Assembly (NCBI RefSeq): GCF_030463535.1
Contig: NC_132878.1
Span: forward strand, 37,019,261 to 37,083,260
Length of the DNA: 64,000 nucleotides
Reading direction: 5' to 3'
Source of the DNA: Salminus brasiliensis
Taxonomy: Eukaryota; Chordata; Actinopteri; Characiformes; Bryconidae
Under the pieces are notes generated by a model that did not search any database, was not told where the DNA came from, and saw only the letters and a list, made by a program, of their open reading frames with translations. Made by a program: the position numbers and the translations under genes. The stretch's first letter is position 1. Every line of letters begins with the position of its first letter. Of the stretch, positions 22,521 to 35,700 are shown one piece after another.

Positions 22521-22642
22521 TCTTTAACTTTGGGAAATTAGGTCATATGTGACAGTAGTAAGAGGTATTTGGAGCTTTCTGCCTCAGACTTCTGCATGGC
22601 ACTCTCATGGCTTTCTAGTGAACATATAAGGCAGTATTGGGC
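22521..22642 (+). repeat. 122-bp direct repeat, copy B
   Basis: Second copy of the 21831-21952 block. It ends about 210 bases before the TRIM start codon, so the duplication abuts the TRIM promoter region. Confidence 0.93.
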
Positions 22643-22741
22643 TGCCGGGCACTACAAAGTGCACTACATAGGGGGTAGGGAGCAAACAGCAGCCAAACGC
22701 TCCCACTACACGCAGCGGCAGGCGGACGCCTTGTGCGCATG

Positions 22742-22753
22742 ACAAACGAAACT
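22742..22753 (+). promoter_or_regulatory. ISRE-like element upstream of the TRIM gene
   Basis: ACAAACGAAACT matches the interferon-stimulated response element RAAANNGAAACT at all fixed positions but one. It lies 99 bases before the chosen ATG, a plausible promoter or 5' leader position. FinTRIM genes are known to be virus- and interferon-responsive; use of this site is inference. Confidence 0.45.
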
Positions 22754-22851
22754 TTCTGCCGTTTTGGCCAATTTACGAGCTCCAGATTCTGCCCGTCAAC
22801 AACCCCGTGCACATATTCACCTCACTGCTTTCCTACGACCATTCTGTGGCG

Positions 22852-25800
22852 ATGCTGCAGGCAGAAGGCTGTAAGGACTGCCTGTGTTGTCCAGTATGCC
22901 TGGACCGCCTCAGGGATCCAGTAACGATACCCTGTGGCCACAGTTACTGCATGAGGTGCATTCAGGCGTGCTGGGATGAAGAGGAGCTCCAGAAGAAGGC
23001 GGTCAGCTGCCCGCAGTGTCGAGGCACTTTCCCCACCAGGCCCGTCCTCAACCGAAGCACTGTCCTCTCTGAAGTGGTGAAGAGCCTAGTGTGCAGCCCT
23101 GCCGAGCCGCAGGCTGCCAGCATGGAGGCAGTGTCGGCTGGAGGGGAGTGTAACTTCTGCAGCGGAGTGAAGCGCAGGGCGGTGAAGTCATGCCTGACCT
23201 GCGTGGCGTCCTTTTGTGAAGCGCACCTCGCCGCTCATCACGGCTTCCCTGTCCTCCAGAGTCACACGCTCGTCGAAGCGTCTGCGCGGTTGCGGGAGAA
23301 GCTCTGCCCCCGGCACAACAAACTCCTCGAGGTCTTCTGTGTCCAGGACCAGCGCTGTATCTGCCTGCTGTGTGCCATGGACGAGCACAGTGGCCACACG
23401 ACAGTCTCTGCTGCTAAGGAGTGGTCTGAGCAACAAGGGGTGAGACGGCTGGCTAGCTTAAAAAGTAGGGCTGGGACAGTGTCCATGGAAGTCAGTCCTG
23501 TAGCTACAGTGATGTCCTCCATTAGTTCAATACAGCAAAAACGGGGTGCAATGTCCAAATATTTGTGGACACCATAAGCCATGTCCATATATATGTAAGC
23601 ACTGCCTCCAAATGGCAGCAGGCATCCTAAAACGTGTGATGCGCTATGTCCAAATATTTGTGGACACCCCTCCAAATGGCAGCAGGCAGAAGCCTGATGC
23701 CACATCCTAAAATGCCTGTTGAGATGCGCTATGTCCAAATATTTGTGGACACCCCTTTAAATGAATGCGTTCGGCTAAGTTATACAGGCGTTTTAGGATG
23801 CATGTTGTGATGCGCTATGTCCAAATATTTGTGGACACCCCTCCAAATGGCAGCAGGCAGACGCCTGATGCCAGCATCCTAAAATGCCTGTTGAGATGCG
23901 CTATGTCCAAATATTTGTGGACACCCCTCCAAATGGCAGCAGGCAGACGCCTGATGCCAGCATCCTAAAATGCCTGTTGAGATGCACTATGTCCAAATAT
24001 TTGTGGACACCCCTCCTAAAACGCCTGTTGAGATGCGCCAAATATTTGTGGACACCCCTTTAAATTAATGCAATCGGCTAAGTCAAGTTGTACAGGCTAA
24101 GCTGAGTTATACAGGCGTTTTAGGATGCATGTTGTGATGCGCTATGTCCAAATATTTGTGGACACCCCTCCAAATGGCAGCAGGCAGACGCCTGATGCCA
24201 GCATCCTAAAATGCCTGTTGAGATGCGCTATGTCCAAATATTTGTGGACACCCCTCCAAATGGCAGCAGGCAGACGCCTGATGCCAGCATCCTAAAATGC
24301 CTGTTGAGATGCACTGTGTCCAAATATTTGTGGACACCCCTCCTAAAACGCCTGTTGAGATGCGCCAAATATTTGTGGACACCCCTTTAAATTAATGCAA
24401 TCGGCTAAGTCAAGTTGTACAGGCTAAGTTGAGTTATACAGGCGTTTTAGGATGCATGTTGTGATGCGCTATGTCTAAATATTTGTGGACACCCCTCCAA
24501 ATGGCAGCAGGCAGACGCCTGATGCCAGTATCCTAAAATTCCTGTTGAGATGTGCTATGTCCAGATATTTGTGGACACCCCTCCAAATGGCAGCAGGCAG
24601 ACGCCTGATGCCAGCATCCTAAAATGCCTGTTGAGATGCACTATGTCCAAATATTTGTGGACACCCCTCCTAAAACGCCTGTTGAGATGCGCCAAATATT
24701 TGTGGACACCCCTTTAAATTAATGCAATCGGCTAAGTCAAGTTGTACAGGCTAAGTTGAGTTATACAGGCGTTTTAGGATGCATGTTGTGATGCGCTATG
24801 TCTAAATATTTGTGGACACCCCTCCAAATGGCAGCAGGCAGACGCCTGATGCCAGTATCCTAAAATTCCTGTTGAGATGTGCTATGTCCAGATATTTGTG
24901 GACACCCCTTTAAATGAATGCATTTGGCTAATTTAAGTTGCACCCATTGGTGACACATGCACAAATACGCACGCACAGCTTGTCTAGTCCCTGTAGAGAA
25001 GTATTGCCAAAAATTGTCATTCAACATCCTGACCTCACTAATGCTCTTGTTGCTGGATGCAATCAAATCCTCACAGCAGTTCTCCAAACTTCTTCCCAGG
25101 ACAGCAATGAGTGAACAGGTGTCCCAATACTTTTGTCTTGTTAGTGTACTTGCTTATAGTGCAGGTGGTTTCTGCAGGGTTCAGCTAGTATCGGTTGATG
25201 TGGTCCAGACCATTTCATCATCAGTAATGTCGCAGTTGCAGATTTTATATATATATATATAATGTGTTTATGTATGTCCATAAACCTTTAACCAAATGTC
25301 CAAAGTTCTCTACTGGTCACATTTTTTTTGGTCTGCACTGATTTCTCTCTCCCAAACACCACCTAAAGAGAACCCATGCTGCCCTCTGTCCATGCTTGGA
25401 GGAGCCATTGGACCCCGCTCTATAAGCCAAGCGTTTTGAATGACGTTTAGAGCGAATGTTTTGGCATCCCATATTTTTCCCAAAAGTTTGTGGACACCAA
25501 ACAGATTTTTGGAAAGGTTTGTGGACACAGCTCTACTAGCCAAATACATGGGATGAGCTGCAATGCAATGGATGAGCTTTTGCCCCAAACATCTACAGTC
25601 ATATGCCATAGCAACTCCTTAGCAACCACCTAGCAACAACTTACTAACCAAGAGCTATACCTTACCAACACTATAGCAACCAGTAAGAACCACTATAGTG
25701 GCTATAGCTTTAGCTTTTCTAGTTTAATAAACTAATAATAGGTAGGACTTCCTTTTGCTTTTAAAACAGCCTCAATTCTTTGTCATTCTGGTCCATGTTG

Positions 25801-28526
25801 ACTTGATTGCTTTATTTTTGATTACCTTTATGCTGTGTCTCCTTTTCTACCACATTCCTAAAGGATTCAGATCCGGTGACTGGGAAAGCCACTAACTCAT
25901 CACATTAGAAGCTGGGTAAATTGTAGTCATGTGTTTACCAGAAGCGTAGAGTGGACAAGCTACCTCAGTTCTGCGCATGCTGGTCCCTACTGCATTCTTC
26001 CAGGGTAGGGAGAGGGAGGATGGGAGCGATAAAAGTTTCTGGACGTGGTTACAGTGTAATAATAAATGGATGCATGCCAGCGAACTCGCACGACTCGCAC
26101 TATCATGTTAGGTAGCTGTGCTGTACACAGGTGGCTTGTAACAGCCTCAGTAACCTAACCGAGAACTGTTTCTGTACTGGTTCTCCAGAAACCTCTGCAG
26201 AACATGCAGCAGCAATTTCCTAAACTAATACAACGTCGAGAGAAAGAGCTGCATGCCCTCAAGACGTCTGTGGAGTCTTATTCTGTGAGTTTTACATGAA
26301 CTTTATTAATCATAGAAGTACTGTATTTTATTTTGAGAGCCGGCCTTTAAGTGCTGACCACTTTGTAAGCTTTGTGTGTGGTGTCCGAACCAGGCTTCAG
26401 CACAGGCAGCCGTGGACTTCAGTAAAGGCTTCCTGGCTGAGATGACTCAGTACATGGAGAAAAAACTGTATCAGTTTTATACAATGATACAGTTCCGTGA
26501 GAAGAATGAGCTGTGCCAAGCAGAAGGCGTCCAGAAGAAGCTGGAGATGGTGATCGCATACCTCAAACAGGGCGATATTGAGTGCAGTCAGCTTCCACAA
26601 ACAGACGACCCCATACTTTGTCTCCAGGTAACATAACTGGCCTTCTCCCCATTCTTATTGACGAGCTCATTTGAAAATCTCCTTGTTCTCTTTGTATTGC
26701 CTCCCTTTATTATTCCCTGAATTGTGTGTCTACAGCAGTTCCTTTCTCTCGCCACGTTTTCTGAGGCCGAGAGCCTCCAAAGCAACCCTGTGATTGAAAA
26801 CGCCTCATTTTTGCACGCCAGTGGTCTTTTATCAGGGCTGAAGGAACAGATGGAGAAAATCTTCGATGAGAAAATGAAAGAGATGATGAGTGCTGGTAAG
26901 TGTGTACATAGTATTGCAGTAGATAGAGTGGGAATAAGGTACGTGTGGTTCATTTATATTGGTTGCGTTATTATTATTATTATTATTTTTTTTTAATTGA
27001 TTTATATATTTTTTGCGCAGTTCAGAAAATCAACCTACTTCTACCACTCAACCCCAAGACCAGACAGGAGTTCAAAGAGTGTAAGTCTGTTCTCACACAC
27101 TGCCTGAAATGTACTCTTGTAGTCCTCTGCCGATTGTCTGATCTAGTTCATTGCTGTGTGTGTGGTGTTTTGTAGATTGTGTATACGGTGCAGTGTACTA
27201 CTGTATTACTCCCGAGGCTGTACACAGTAGTTGATCCTGCATACACAGATGCATTCATTTTCTTTACAACTGACTTTTTTCGGGAAGCACAGCATGGTTT
27301 CCAACACTGTATGATATGTCGATGTCTGTTAAAAATGGCCAAAAATCCTTTGCCTGGTGACCTGGTAGTAATTGAGTGCTGGCACCAAAGGAACAAAACT
27401 ATGGTGGCAGATATGCTGGACCAGGATTGGTCTTGGGGCCTGACAAACTCTGTATTGCTGTGGCACTCCAGGGCCTGAATTGGACTACAACGCTTACTGT
27501 GACTTCTGTTATCAGATTTGATATAACTCTAGGTGTGTGATAACTAGAGATGCCCTGATCCAATATTAGGATCGGATATCGGCCCCCGATATTAACACAA
27601 TTAGCTGGATCGGGTATCGGATAATTAGGCCGATCCATGGAACAGACCCTTTCACTTCAATTTGTTGGTGTGAGACAGCAATAAATGTTTAGATGTTGGC
27701 AATTTTTGATAGCTGCTTGTATGTTTGAACAAGTTACTTATTTATTCTCAGGTTCAGCTGCTAGATTTTATTTTTGAATTACGCTAAGATTGATTTCTGT
27801 GTGTTTAACAGAGTGAAGCTACTTATTTTAAGTTGGGGCTGATGCATTTGATTTATTTTAATATATTTGACTCCTTTTTATAATTTTTCTGTATCTATTT
27901 TTCTGTTTTTTATTTTTCTGTATCGGTATCAGAACCGAAAAAGCCGGATCGGTGCATGCCTAGTTCTAACTGTGTTTTGAATCTGTCTCTTCTTAGATTA
28001 CTGCCAGCTGAAACTGTCCCCCGAGTCAAGTCACAAGTCTCTAAAGCTGTCCGAAGACAACCAGAAGGCTCAGCATTTTTATGAAGGTTATTCTTATAAC
28101 ACTGTTGAGCCTCATGCAGACAGATTCTTGTATTCAAACCAAGTGCTGTGTGACAGCGCTGTAAGAGGGTGCTGTTACTGGGAGGTTAAGTGGCAGGGCG
28201 AGGTTAGTATTGCTCTGTCATATGGCAGTATAGTCAGAAACTCGTACGGCGATGCCGGCAAGTTCGGTTATAACAATCAGTCGTGGAGCTTGGAATGTAG
28301 CAAGCAATCTTGCAAGTTCAGACATAACTGCATTGTCACAGAAATCTCCCCACATCCCTCAGATCATATAGGAGTCTATCTGGATGATGGTGCCGGTGTA
28401 CTGGCGTTCTACCAGGTCTGTGACTATGGCCCTATGAAGCTGCTGTACAGAGCACGGGCTGAGTTCACGAAACCCCTTTATCCTGGCTTCACCCTCACAT
28501 CCTCTTCATCTGTGGTTCTGTGCTAG
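22852..28526 (+). CDS. TRIM E3 ubiquitin ligase, finTRIM-like
   Basis: Predicted RING-type ubiquitin ligase of 555 aa. Exons: 22852-23439, 26189-26284, 26394-26627, 26736-26895, 27021-27080 and 27997-28526. The lengths of exons 2 to 5 (96, 234, 160, 60 bp) are the usual pattern for finTRIM/TRIM16/TRIM25-type genes. The RING spans residues 13-56, with Cys13, Cys16, Cys28, His30, Cys33, Cys36, Cys53 and Cys56. B-box 1 starts at Cys100. B-box 2 spans 152-182 (Cys152, His155, Cys163, Asp166, Cys171, Cys174, His179, His182). A coiled coil covers about 197-350 and a PRY/SPRY (B30.2) domain about 380-555, with CYWEVKW, GVYLD and LYPGF motifs. The start is the first ATG in frame before the RING. No frameshift or missing zinc ligand is seen. 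Antiviral sensing is the usual role of the family; the SPRY ligand is unknown. Confidence 0.93.
23550..24915 (+). repeat. Satellite with 327-bp higher-order units in TRIM intron 1
   Basis: About 17 copies of the near-palindrome TGTCCAAATATTTGTGGACA occur. A larger unit starting at TTATACAGGCGTTTTAGG recurs at 23780, 24107, 24434 and 24761, always 327 bp apart, with four palindromes per complete unit. Shorter sub-units of about 86 bp contain the phrase CCAAATGGCAGCAGGCAGAC. The last two units share private variants, so growth was recent. Confidence 0.95.
24885..25137 (+). mobile_element. MITE with GTCCA...GGACAC ends
   Basis: The left end TGTCCAGATATTTGTGGACA and the right end GGTGTCCCAATACTTTTGTC are inverted relatives of each other, with about 210 bp of unique sequence between. 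No coding capacity is present. The satellite on its left is built from copies of this element's left end. Confidence 0.65.
25150..26180. other. Remainder of TRIM intron 1
   Basis: Contains a short (TA)n run near 25240 and two further GTTTGTGGACAC matches at about 25485 and 25515, which look like eroded ends of the same MITE family. No exon is seen. Confidence 0.55.
27545..27962. mobile_element. hAT-type MITE in TRIM intron 5
   Basis: The ends TAGAGATGCCCTGATCC and GGATCGGTGCATGCCTA form imperfect terminal inverted repeats. Flanking 8-bp sequences GTGATAAC (27537-27544) and GTTCTAAC (27963-27970) match at 6 of 8 bases, as expected for an old hAT target-site duplication. The interior is AT-rich and non-coding. 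Confidence 0.75.
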
Positions 28527-30769
28527 ACACCACTGCGTTGCTGTAGGTTGTGTTAGGTCTAGTTTGTGGCACGTGAGGGGAAAACGCTGGGGTGGTCTTC
28601 ATTGCGCATGTTACTGCTTACTTTGCTTACCTTAAATGTCAGTAGTTGGAAATCAGGCAATTGTCTTTATGCATAAACATTCATTAATTCATGTTGAAAT
28701 TCAAATCTTTATAAAGGGGTGAGTGTCACAATACTTGAAGCCAGGTTGACCATACAGAAGTCTGTGTATAATTTTGTGAGTTTTCGCAAACACCTTGCTA
28801 CTGGCAACGGATGCTGTTGTGATGGTTCATCACTGTAATGCCATGCAAATGTTAGGGCACCCCCGGTCAAAATATCAGTTTCTATGAATAGCTTAGAGAG
28901 TGAAAGATCAGCAGATGTTTGCTGGTATTTGGTCATATCCATTCTTCCCTCTGGCAGTGAAATGTTCTCTATACTGTTGGGTGCAACTATTACCGTGAAC
29001 ATTTGACCAGGGCTGCCCCAACGTTTGTATTGCACTGTATAATCATAAAATATACATGTTGCTCACCTTGACCTGTATTCTAGATGATAATACTGGATCA
29101 TTGTTTGGTATGTTCAGTTGCTGTTTATGTTGAGAACTTGTATATGTGTATAACAACTCTATTCATAATCCAACAAGGAAATAAAGTAAATCTGTTAACA
29201 GCATAACTCCCTTCTTTGGAGGTTATTCAATTTAAAACTGTGGAGGAACCTCTTAAGGTGCTTTGAGGTGCTTAGAAAAGAAATTTCGAATGGCCCTGCA
29301 ATGTATTAAGAGAGTTGTGGGGCCCATTACCCATGTGTTTGTTGAAGGTGTCATTCCAAAACCATGGCCATTAATAAGCGCTGCATCAAGGCCATAGACT
29401 TCCTGTGTAAATCACAACTGCCTCACTAGTCCCTGCAGACCACACTTTGTGATTTCATGAGGTTTGTCACACAAACCAGTGCTCAAACAGTTGAGAAAGA
29501 AAACTGATCTAATACGTGTCTGAAAAGGCACAACGGATAGACGTTGAACCCAGGTGTTTCTTCAGAAATGTAAGTGCTTTAATCATCTAGTAATTCTATT
29601 TACAGCTTTGGCAAATGTATATAGCAAAAATTTGGCATTTAAGCTTTAACACTGACAGAGAAGTTGTCTATTCTTTGCAGCAAAAAAAAAAGCAAGACCA
29701 AGATAAACAATGAAATTAATATGCATTATGTTTGATATGCACATTGACAACATGACCAACGCTATACTCTCCTTAGCTGTGTTTATTGCTGATCTTGTGT
29801 TAAGTCAGTAGTAGTAATAAAAGCTGGCATTCTTGCCGCCTAGCCCCCGTAAAATACTTGGTGGTTAACAGCAAGTACATCCTAACCCTGAAAATAATAA
29901 AAATGTTGTCCAGGCCTAATGTCTGATTTCAATCAGCTCACAATTCACTGAAAGGACGAAGAAAGACAACCATGTTCATCATTAGTGTCGGACACAGGTG
30001 GAATTTCGCCTTTGCCTTTAACCCATCTGCGCAGTGAACACACACACACACACACACACACTCTGCTATTAGTAAGCACACATGCCTGGAGATTCACTGG
30101 ATGAATACAGCGGCATGTAAAAGTTTGGGCACCCCTGGTCAAATTGTCTGTCACTGTAAATAGTGAAGTGAGACATGAAGATGGCACCTTTTCTAAAAAG
30201 CACAAAGCTAGGGATGTTTCTTTAATATTTTAAGCAAGATTGCTTTATTTCAGTCTTTTACAGTTATAATGTAGCACAAGGAAATGTGTGGGTCTCCTGC
30301 AGGGTCAGTATTTACACAACTACTGTGAAAATGTATGTTTTCTGCTTAAGTAAGACCAAAGGAGTAAATAAAAGCAGCATACAATACCATTAAAACATTA
30401 ATATTAAAAATATTAAATAATTTTTTTCAGTCTCAATTTCTTGAATAGATTTCAGCCTACATTTCCGACTATATGGAGAACTTGGATTTAGTCCAGCCCA
30501 AGCTGATTTCATTGGGTATAATTGAATGGCAACATGGCATATTGAGGACTATTGTGTTCATAAGTAACTGAGTATGAAACTGAGGTTCTAGATAAGATTT
30601 TGATCTTGATCTTATTCATGTCAGAAAAAAATACCCATACTAAATAAGAGTTCTCGTCTCCCGCTGAGATTTAGTCTGTCTGGTCCGAGCTGATTATTTA
30701 AACCTTGTAATAGTAATACTCTGTTATATCGTAAACGATTTCAATAAAACGATTTTCGTGATCCTGTAG
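28527..30769. other. TRIM 3' flank and transposon-derived spacer
   Basis: AATAAA at 29180-29185 is the likely TRIM end. Two stretches, about 28715-29040 and 30105-30300, contain GGGCACCCC(C/T)GGTCAAA-type phrases typical of a dispersed fish DNA element. A (CA)n run sits at about 30038-30061. No other gene is seen. Confidence 0.55.
29180..29185 (+). terminator. Candidate polyadenylation signal of the TRIM gene
   Basis: AATAAA about 655 bases after the TRIM stop codon, in a T-rich context. Confidence 0.5.
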
Positions 30770-31020
30770 ATTAATCGTGGCGCCACTGTGGCAGAGTCTC
30801 AGTGTTAGTGAGTATGTGGGTTTGACCGTCTGGACGCGCCATGCCTCTCTCACGACACGCAACCAGCACGGAGCTCTCCGATTGGTCGGTGTGCGACAAC
30901 GCAGCGCACCAATCAGCACTCTTAAATCCGCGGCGGTTCCGTCCTATCACCACCCAGTCAGCTCCGTACAGCCTAAGTAGCTAAATGCTCCACAGCGGTC
31001 TGTCACAGTCTGGCAAGTGA
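30770..31020 (+). promoter_or_regulatory. Likely swt1 promoter and non-coding exon 1 region
   Basis: Unlike its AT-rich surroundings, this block is rich in CpG. It holds two CCAAT boxes, one inverted (ATTGG at 30881-30885) and one direct (CCAAT at 30909-30913), spaced by 28 bases, with no TATA box. This suits a housekeeping promoter for swt1, whose first coding exon is 1.75 kb downstream. The exact transcription start and first splice donor cannot be fixed by eye. Confidence 0.5.
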
Positions 31021-32760
31021 TTTTGTGTGTCTGTTCAATATCGTAGTAAATAAAAGAGAAGCTGTGTGCTGAAAGCAGAGATATACGTGCGAGATTAGTC
31101 GTGAACGGAGTGTTTCGTTAGCCTCGTTAGCCAGCTACGTTAATGTTAGCTAGATGCTAATAATGACAACAATAATAGCTAGCTAGCTAGCTAAATCCCC
31201 ATTGAACGTTTCAGACTGGGTCAGACTGCTCGCCTGCTCCAGTTACAGTACTTAGTAGTAAAATGTGAACCGGTGGTCCTCCATCAACCCTGGCATCTTT
31301 TAGCCATCTTCTAGATGGGCTACCTAGTTACTGATTTTACTGTGTTTATTTAGCTACTTTGACAGAATTCTTATAATGCTAGTCATAATATAGCTTAGCA
31401 TTGCCAGCCACGCTAATAAAAAGAGTAGCGACGGCATTATCTACAGTATAATGACACCTGTTTGTTAGCTAATTAACACCTGGTGGTAAAAGCAGATAGA
31501 CAGGTAAAGGATCTGTTGAGCTAAATGTAGCTGCAAAGTACATGAAGGAGCTGATTTCTGCTGATGTCTGTTTTTTGGCATTGGAAGTCCATGGCCAGAT
31601 AAGGGGCACTGGAGTCTAGATGTGTTCATGGGCAGTTGATACTGCAGTCAGTAAACATCCGTGTCCAAATGTCCAGATGATGCAGTATTAACAACTGATG
31701 TGGCCCCCTATGGCTGCATCATTCAGAGGGCAGGGCTGTGTTCAATCCCTGAAGCTGGTAACTGCTCTGAGTTGACAGGATGAGAGTCGACAGCTGGGAT
31801 CTGCTGATGTTCTGGGTGCTGTGAGGTATACTAGGGGTGGCCGTGTTGTCAAAATGTCATGTGAACATATCGGAGGAATGCCATGATACATACTATATGT
31901 GTCGTAATATTTTGCAGACAATATGCATTAATAATGCCAGATGTAAATGCTGTCAGAAATCAACTTTTGCTTCACTACATCCAAATTACACAAGAGCAAA
32001 AATAAAACAAGCAGTTGCTCAGTGTTCTGTGAGTGCTAATGACATCATTGATAATCATTTCATATTTGTATACATAATAACTTAATCTGAACAGTTACAC
32101 TAACATTAAATGTTACTTGCCTGAGGACTTGGTGAAGGCTGGAAAAGACTGGTGAAGGTGTGGCACGGTGTTGGGTCTCAAGTAAAGCTACCCTACCCTA
32201 CCCTACTAATATACACAAGCAAATCAGAATATTATGACCTAATAGTGGGAATAACCACCCTTGGCTCGGACAACATTAGTGAGACATCTTGGCGTGGGCT
32301 GTGTTAGGCTGTGTTGGATGGAAGGCGTTCCCCTCTGACGTCAATGGCCCATAGTGGAACTACCGTTATGCCGTCAATACTCTGTACACCTTCCCTACAA
32401 CGGCACTAGAACATCCCGTGAAGTTAACTGTTTCCGAAATGCTACCACCCTTCGCCTGGTAACCTATTATCATGCCCTTTTTAGACGTCAGTCAAATCAC
32501 ATTCTTTTTCCCATGGCGATCGTTTTGCCCTCTGCTACAGCTGACTGGTGTGCCTGCTTATTTATGCATGCAGCAGCCCAGCACCTATCTTGTTTTGGTG
32601 CCCACAATATGGGTGGTCATAATATGAGTATGATGTATTTCTGTTATGATTGTGTGCCCCAATTCAATCCGCTCCATTGTGTAACAACATGTCCAGTTTA
32701 TCTTGGAGTCGTACCCATGCCCAGTTAAATTTATATGAACATCTGTGTTCTTTATCATAG
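31021..32760. other. Probable swt1 intron 1
   Basis: Non-coding, with a TAGC repeat near 31176-31195 and a short CCCTA repeat near 32190. No transposase-like translation was recognised. Confidence 0.5.
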
Positions 32761-32769
32761 ACAACAGCA

Positions 32770-35700
32770 ATGTCCAAAAAAAAGGCGAAAAAGCATAAGA
32801 AAGAAAAGAAAAGCTCAGCCACCCCCCCTCGTGAGGATCGGGTGAAGGTAAGGCCATTGGTTCACACTTCAGTCTGGCAGTACTGTGGTTTGGTCAAGGT
32901 TTAATGTATTGATTTGATTTGTTATTTTTCTGTTTTTCAGCGAAGAGATGGCCAAAACACTCCTGGTGATCCCAAAGATCCCAGGTGAGTTTCAGTATAG
33001 CTGTCCCCACGAGCTGTCTGTCATTTTCTTGTTCTTTTCAGCTTTGAATAGCTTTTCTTTTTTTCTGTGCAGAAGAAAAAGTTCTGGCCATCCACGGCCA
33101 TCCACAGAAGACAGCCAAAACAAAGAGACGTCCAAAAAATCAGATGGACAAAAGAAGCCAGCGGTATTCAAGGGACATAAAACATCTCAGGACAGCGATC
33201 GCAGAGCATCGCATCACTCAGAGACACCGTATGTCTCCAGCTCAGGGAAAAGCTCAAGCAGCCGCACTCCATCCCGACCTGCTTGTGATGTCTCGTCCAA
33301 AGAGCTGGAGGAGGAGAGGAAGAGGCTGGTTAAGAGGAGGTCGGCACCATTGGAGCCCAAACAGAGAACACCTGAGGCTGCCTTTCGCTCTGAGAAGGAG
33401 AGCAAGAAGCCAGCAAAGAGGAGATCCTCGACAGATGAGGATCACCCAGTAGCCAAGACGCGGAGCACTGAGGATGAACAGGGTGATGGTGCCGTGGGCT
33501 ACCAGAGGTCTGAGGAGTTGAGTCAGCAGAGGAAGAAACTGGTGGAGAGGAGATCCAGAGAGGTTGTATCAGATGAGAAATACTGTCGGAGTAAGAGGGA
33601 GAGCAGCCGTTCCAAAAAGACCTCATCCTCGGTCAAAAATCAAGCGTCTGTGGTTATACCTAACGCTACCCAACATGTCAGTCCCAAACTGACAAGACCA
33701 TCGCCTGACTCTACACATCATCTGACCTCAGGGGAAAAGCCATCATCACGCCCCCATATCCCAGTGACTTTTAAAATCCCAAAGAAGTCTAGAGTTGTAA
33801 AAGCACAGACAAACACAGCCTTTTGGGACAGTGTTCATAAAACGCCTGCTGTCTGCAAAAAGCAGCCTGCTTCTGTTTCTGTAGCAACAGGCTCATCATC
33901 TACAAATGCTGCCCCAGATCCGAAAAAACTGGGACCTTCCCTGTTGTTCTCCCAGTCACGTAAAAAACCTTTACCTTTTTCTTCAAGTCCTTTACCTCAA
34001 GTCCAGCTGGCCCAGCCTAATCCAGTGAGAGACAGAAGCTCACCAAGCAGCACTCCTACATCATATCATGTAAGTTAAATCAGGCTTCTTGCTTGGGTGT
34101 ATGTCTTCCACCCTTTTGTAAAATGTAATCAAGCCTGTGTAAATATGTCTGGTAATGCAGAGATCACAGTTACAGTGCAACAGGCTGCTCCTCATATTTG
34201 AGGACAGACAGGCCAGTTTTTAGATGTAGGCTTGTGATTTTCCAAATGCAAAGACATCACAAGAATTGGGTAATTTCTTGTTTAAAAATGTTATTTCTTA
34301 TCATATCTTATTATGATTTTTTGTGACGAACCCCCTAGCAGGCCAACCCCCTAAAAGCCTCTAGTTTGCCTACAAAAGCCATTTTCTTGTACTGATGCTC
34401 AGGTTTGGTATTATTATTGTTAAGGAAAGTGGTGCGAAGACATACTGTGGCAGCCCCAGCATGCTAACATCTGCGGTACTAATGCTGGACGAGCTATTAT
34501 ATACAGCGTTAGCGTCGCTTCCACGGCCTTAGCATTGCTTCACGCCGTTAGTGCCACCACTGTGATGTCCACCGGCCTCGCCAGGCATTGCTAGCGCTAT
34601 TAGGATCACTACCGCAGTGTCTAGTGATAAGCTATGTTCATGAGGTCCTAAGCCCTTTACATCTAAAAAGTAGTCTACATCTTAAGGCTCTGTGGACTTA
34701 AGGCTTGAGTGAACATAATAGATTGGTCCAGCAAAACTGTGCTTACCTGTTTTTTCTTGTTTTATTTAATGGTTTTCTCACAGTTATGGGGAAAAAGAGA
34801 AAAAACACAACATAAAAAAAAAACGCAAGAAAAAAGACAATAGCAAATCTTTAAGTTAAAAAATAAAGGATCTTATAAATAGTTGATCGGTGCAAGACCG
34901 GCTCTGTGTATATAGGATGTATATATATGTATATAGAATATGATATATGAAGTACAGGTAGAAGGCTAAGAAGACGATCCCTTGTTTTTCAGGTTGCTGG
35001 TCAGCGTGCTTCTACTGAGCACACAGAAGCTCACAAGAATGACCAAGAGGTGAGTCTGATGGGTCTTTTTCAGCCCTTTTTGATAAAGGCTGTTTGTCTG
35101 TTAGTGTCTTAGCCTTGTGTTTTTGTCGTGTCTGCGTTTCAAGATGCAGCTGGTTGAGGAGCTGCACCTGGCCCGTTCTGACAAGCGACTCCAGGTGAAT
35201 GTGGTGGAGAGCTATGGCGAGCTTACCTGCATGGATGTGGATCCGCCTGAGGAGGGCACTACCTTGCCACTTAGTAATGTCACCATTTCCCACCGATTCA
35301 TGTTCTCACATTCACAAATTCTAAATGATAAGTAAGACGTGAATGTTGATTTTTTGTTTGCCTTTCAGGTCAAGAGCAGCGCCAGCAGGACATCTTTATT
35401 GTACTGGACACCAATGTTCTCCTTAGTCACCTGGAGTTTGTGAAGAAGATCCGATCTCATGGGCTTGGAGGTAAGATGGACGTTTTCTGTTATTAGACAG
35501 CAACAGAATAAAAAGTACAAAGTTTTATTGAAAGCTTTTTTTTTGAGTTTTCGTAAAAACAGAGACCTGAATCCGTCAGCTACTTTTACTCAAGTGGCTT
35601 TCCAAATCCTCAAACACAGAGCATAAACACATGGATCTATCATTTGAGCTCATGCTATAGGCTGTTTTTTGTACACATCGTTTTACACATACACATTTTC

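Noticed and set aside
23262-23738. Minus-strand frame of 158 residues opposite the TRIM exon
   Set aside because: Shadow of the RING/B-box coding exon running into the satellite.
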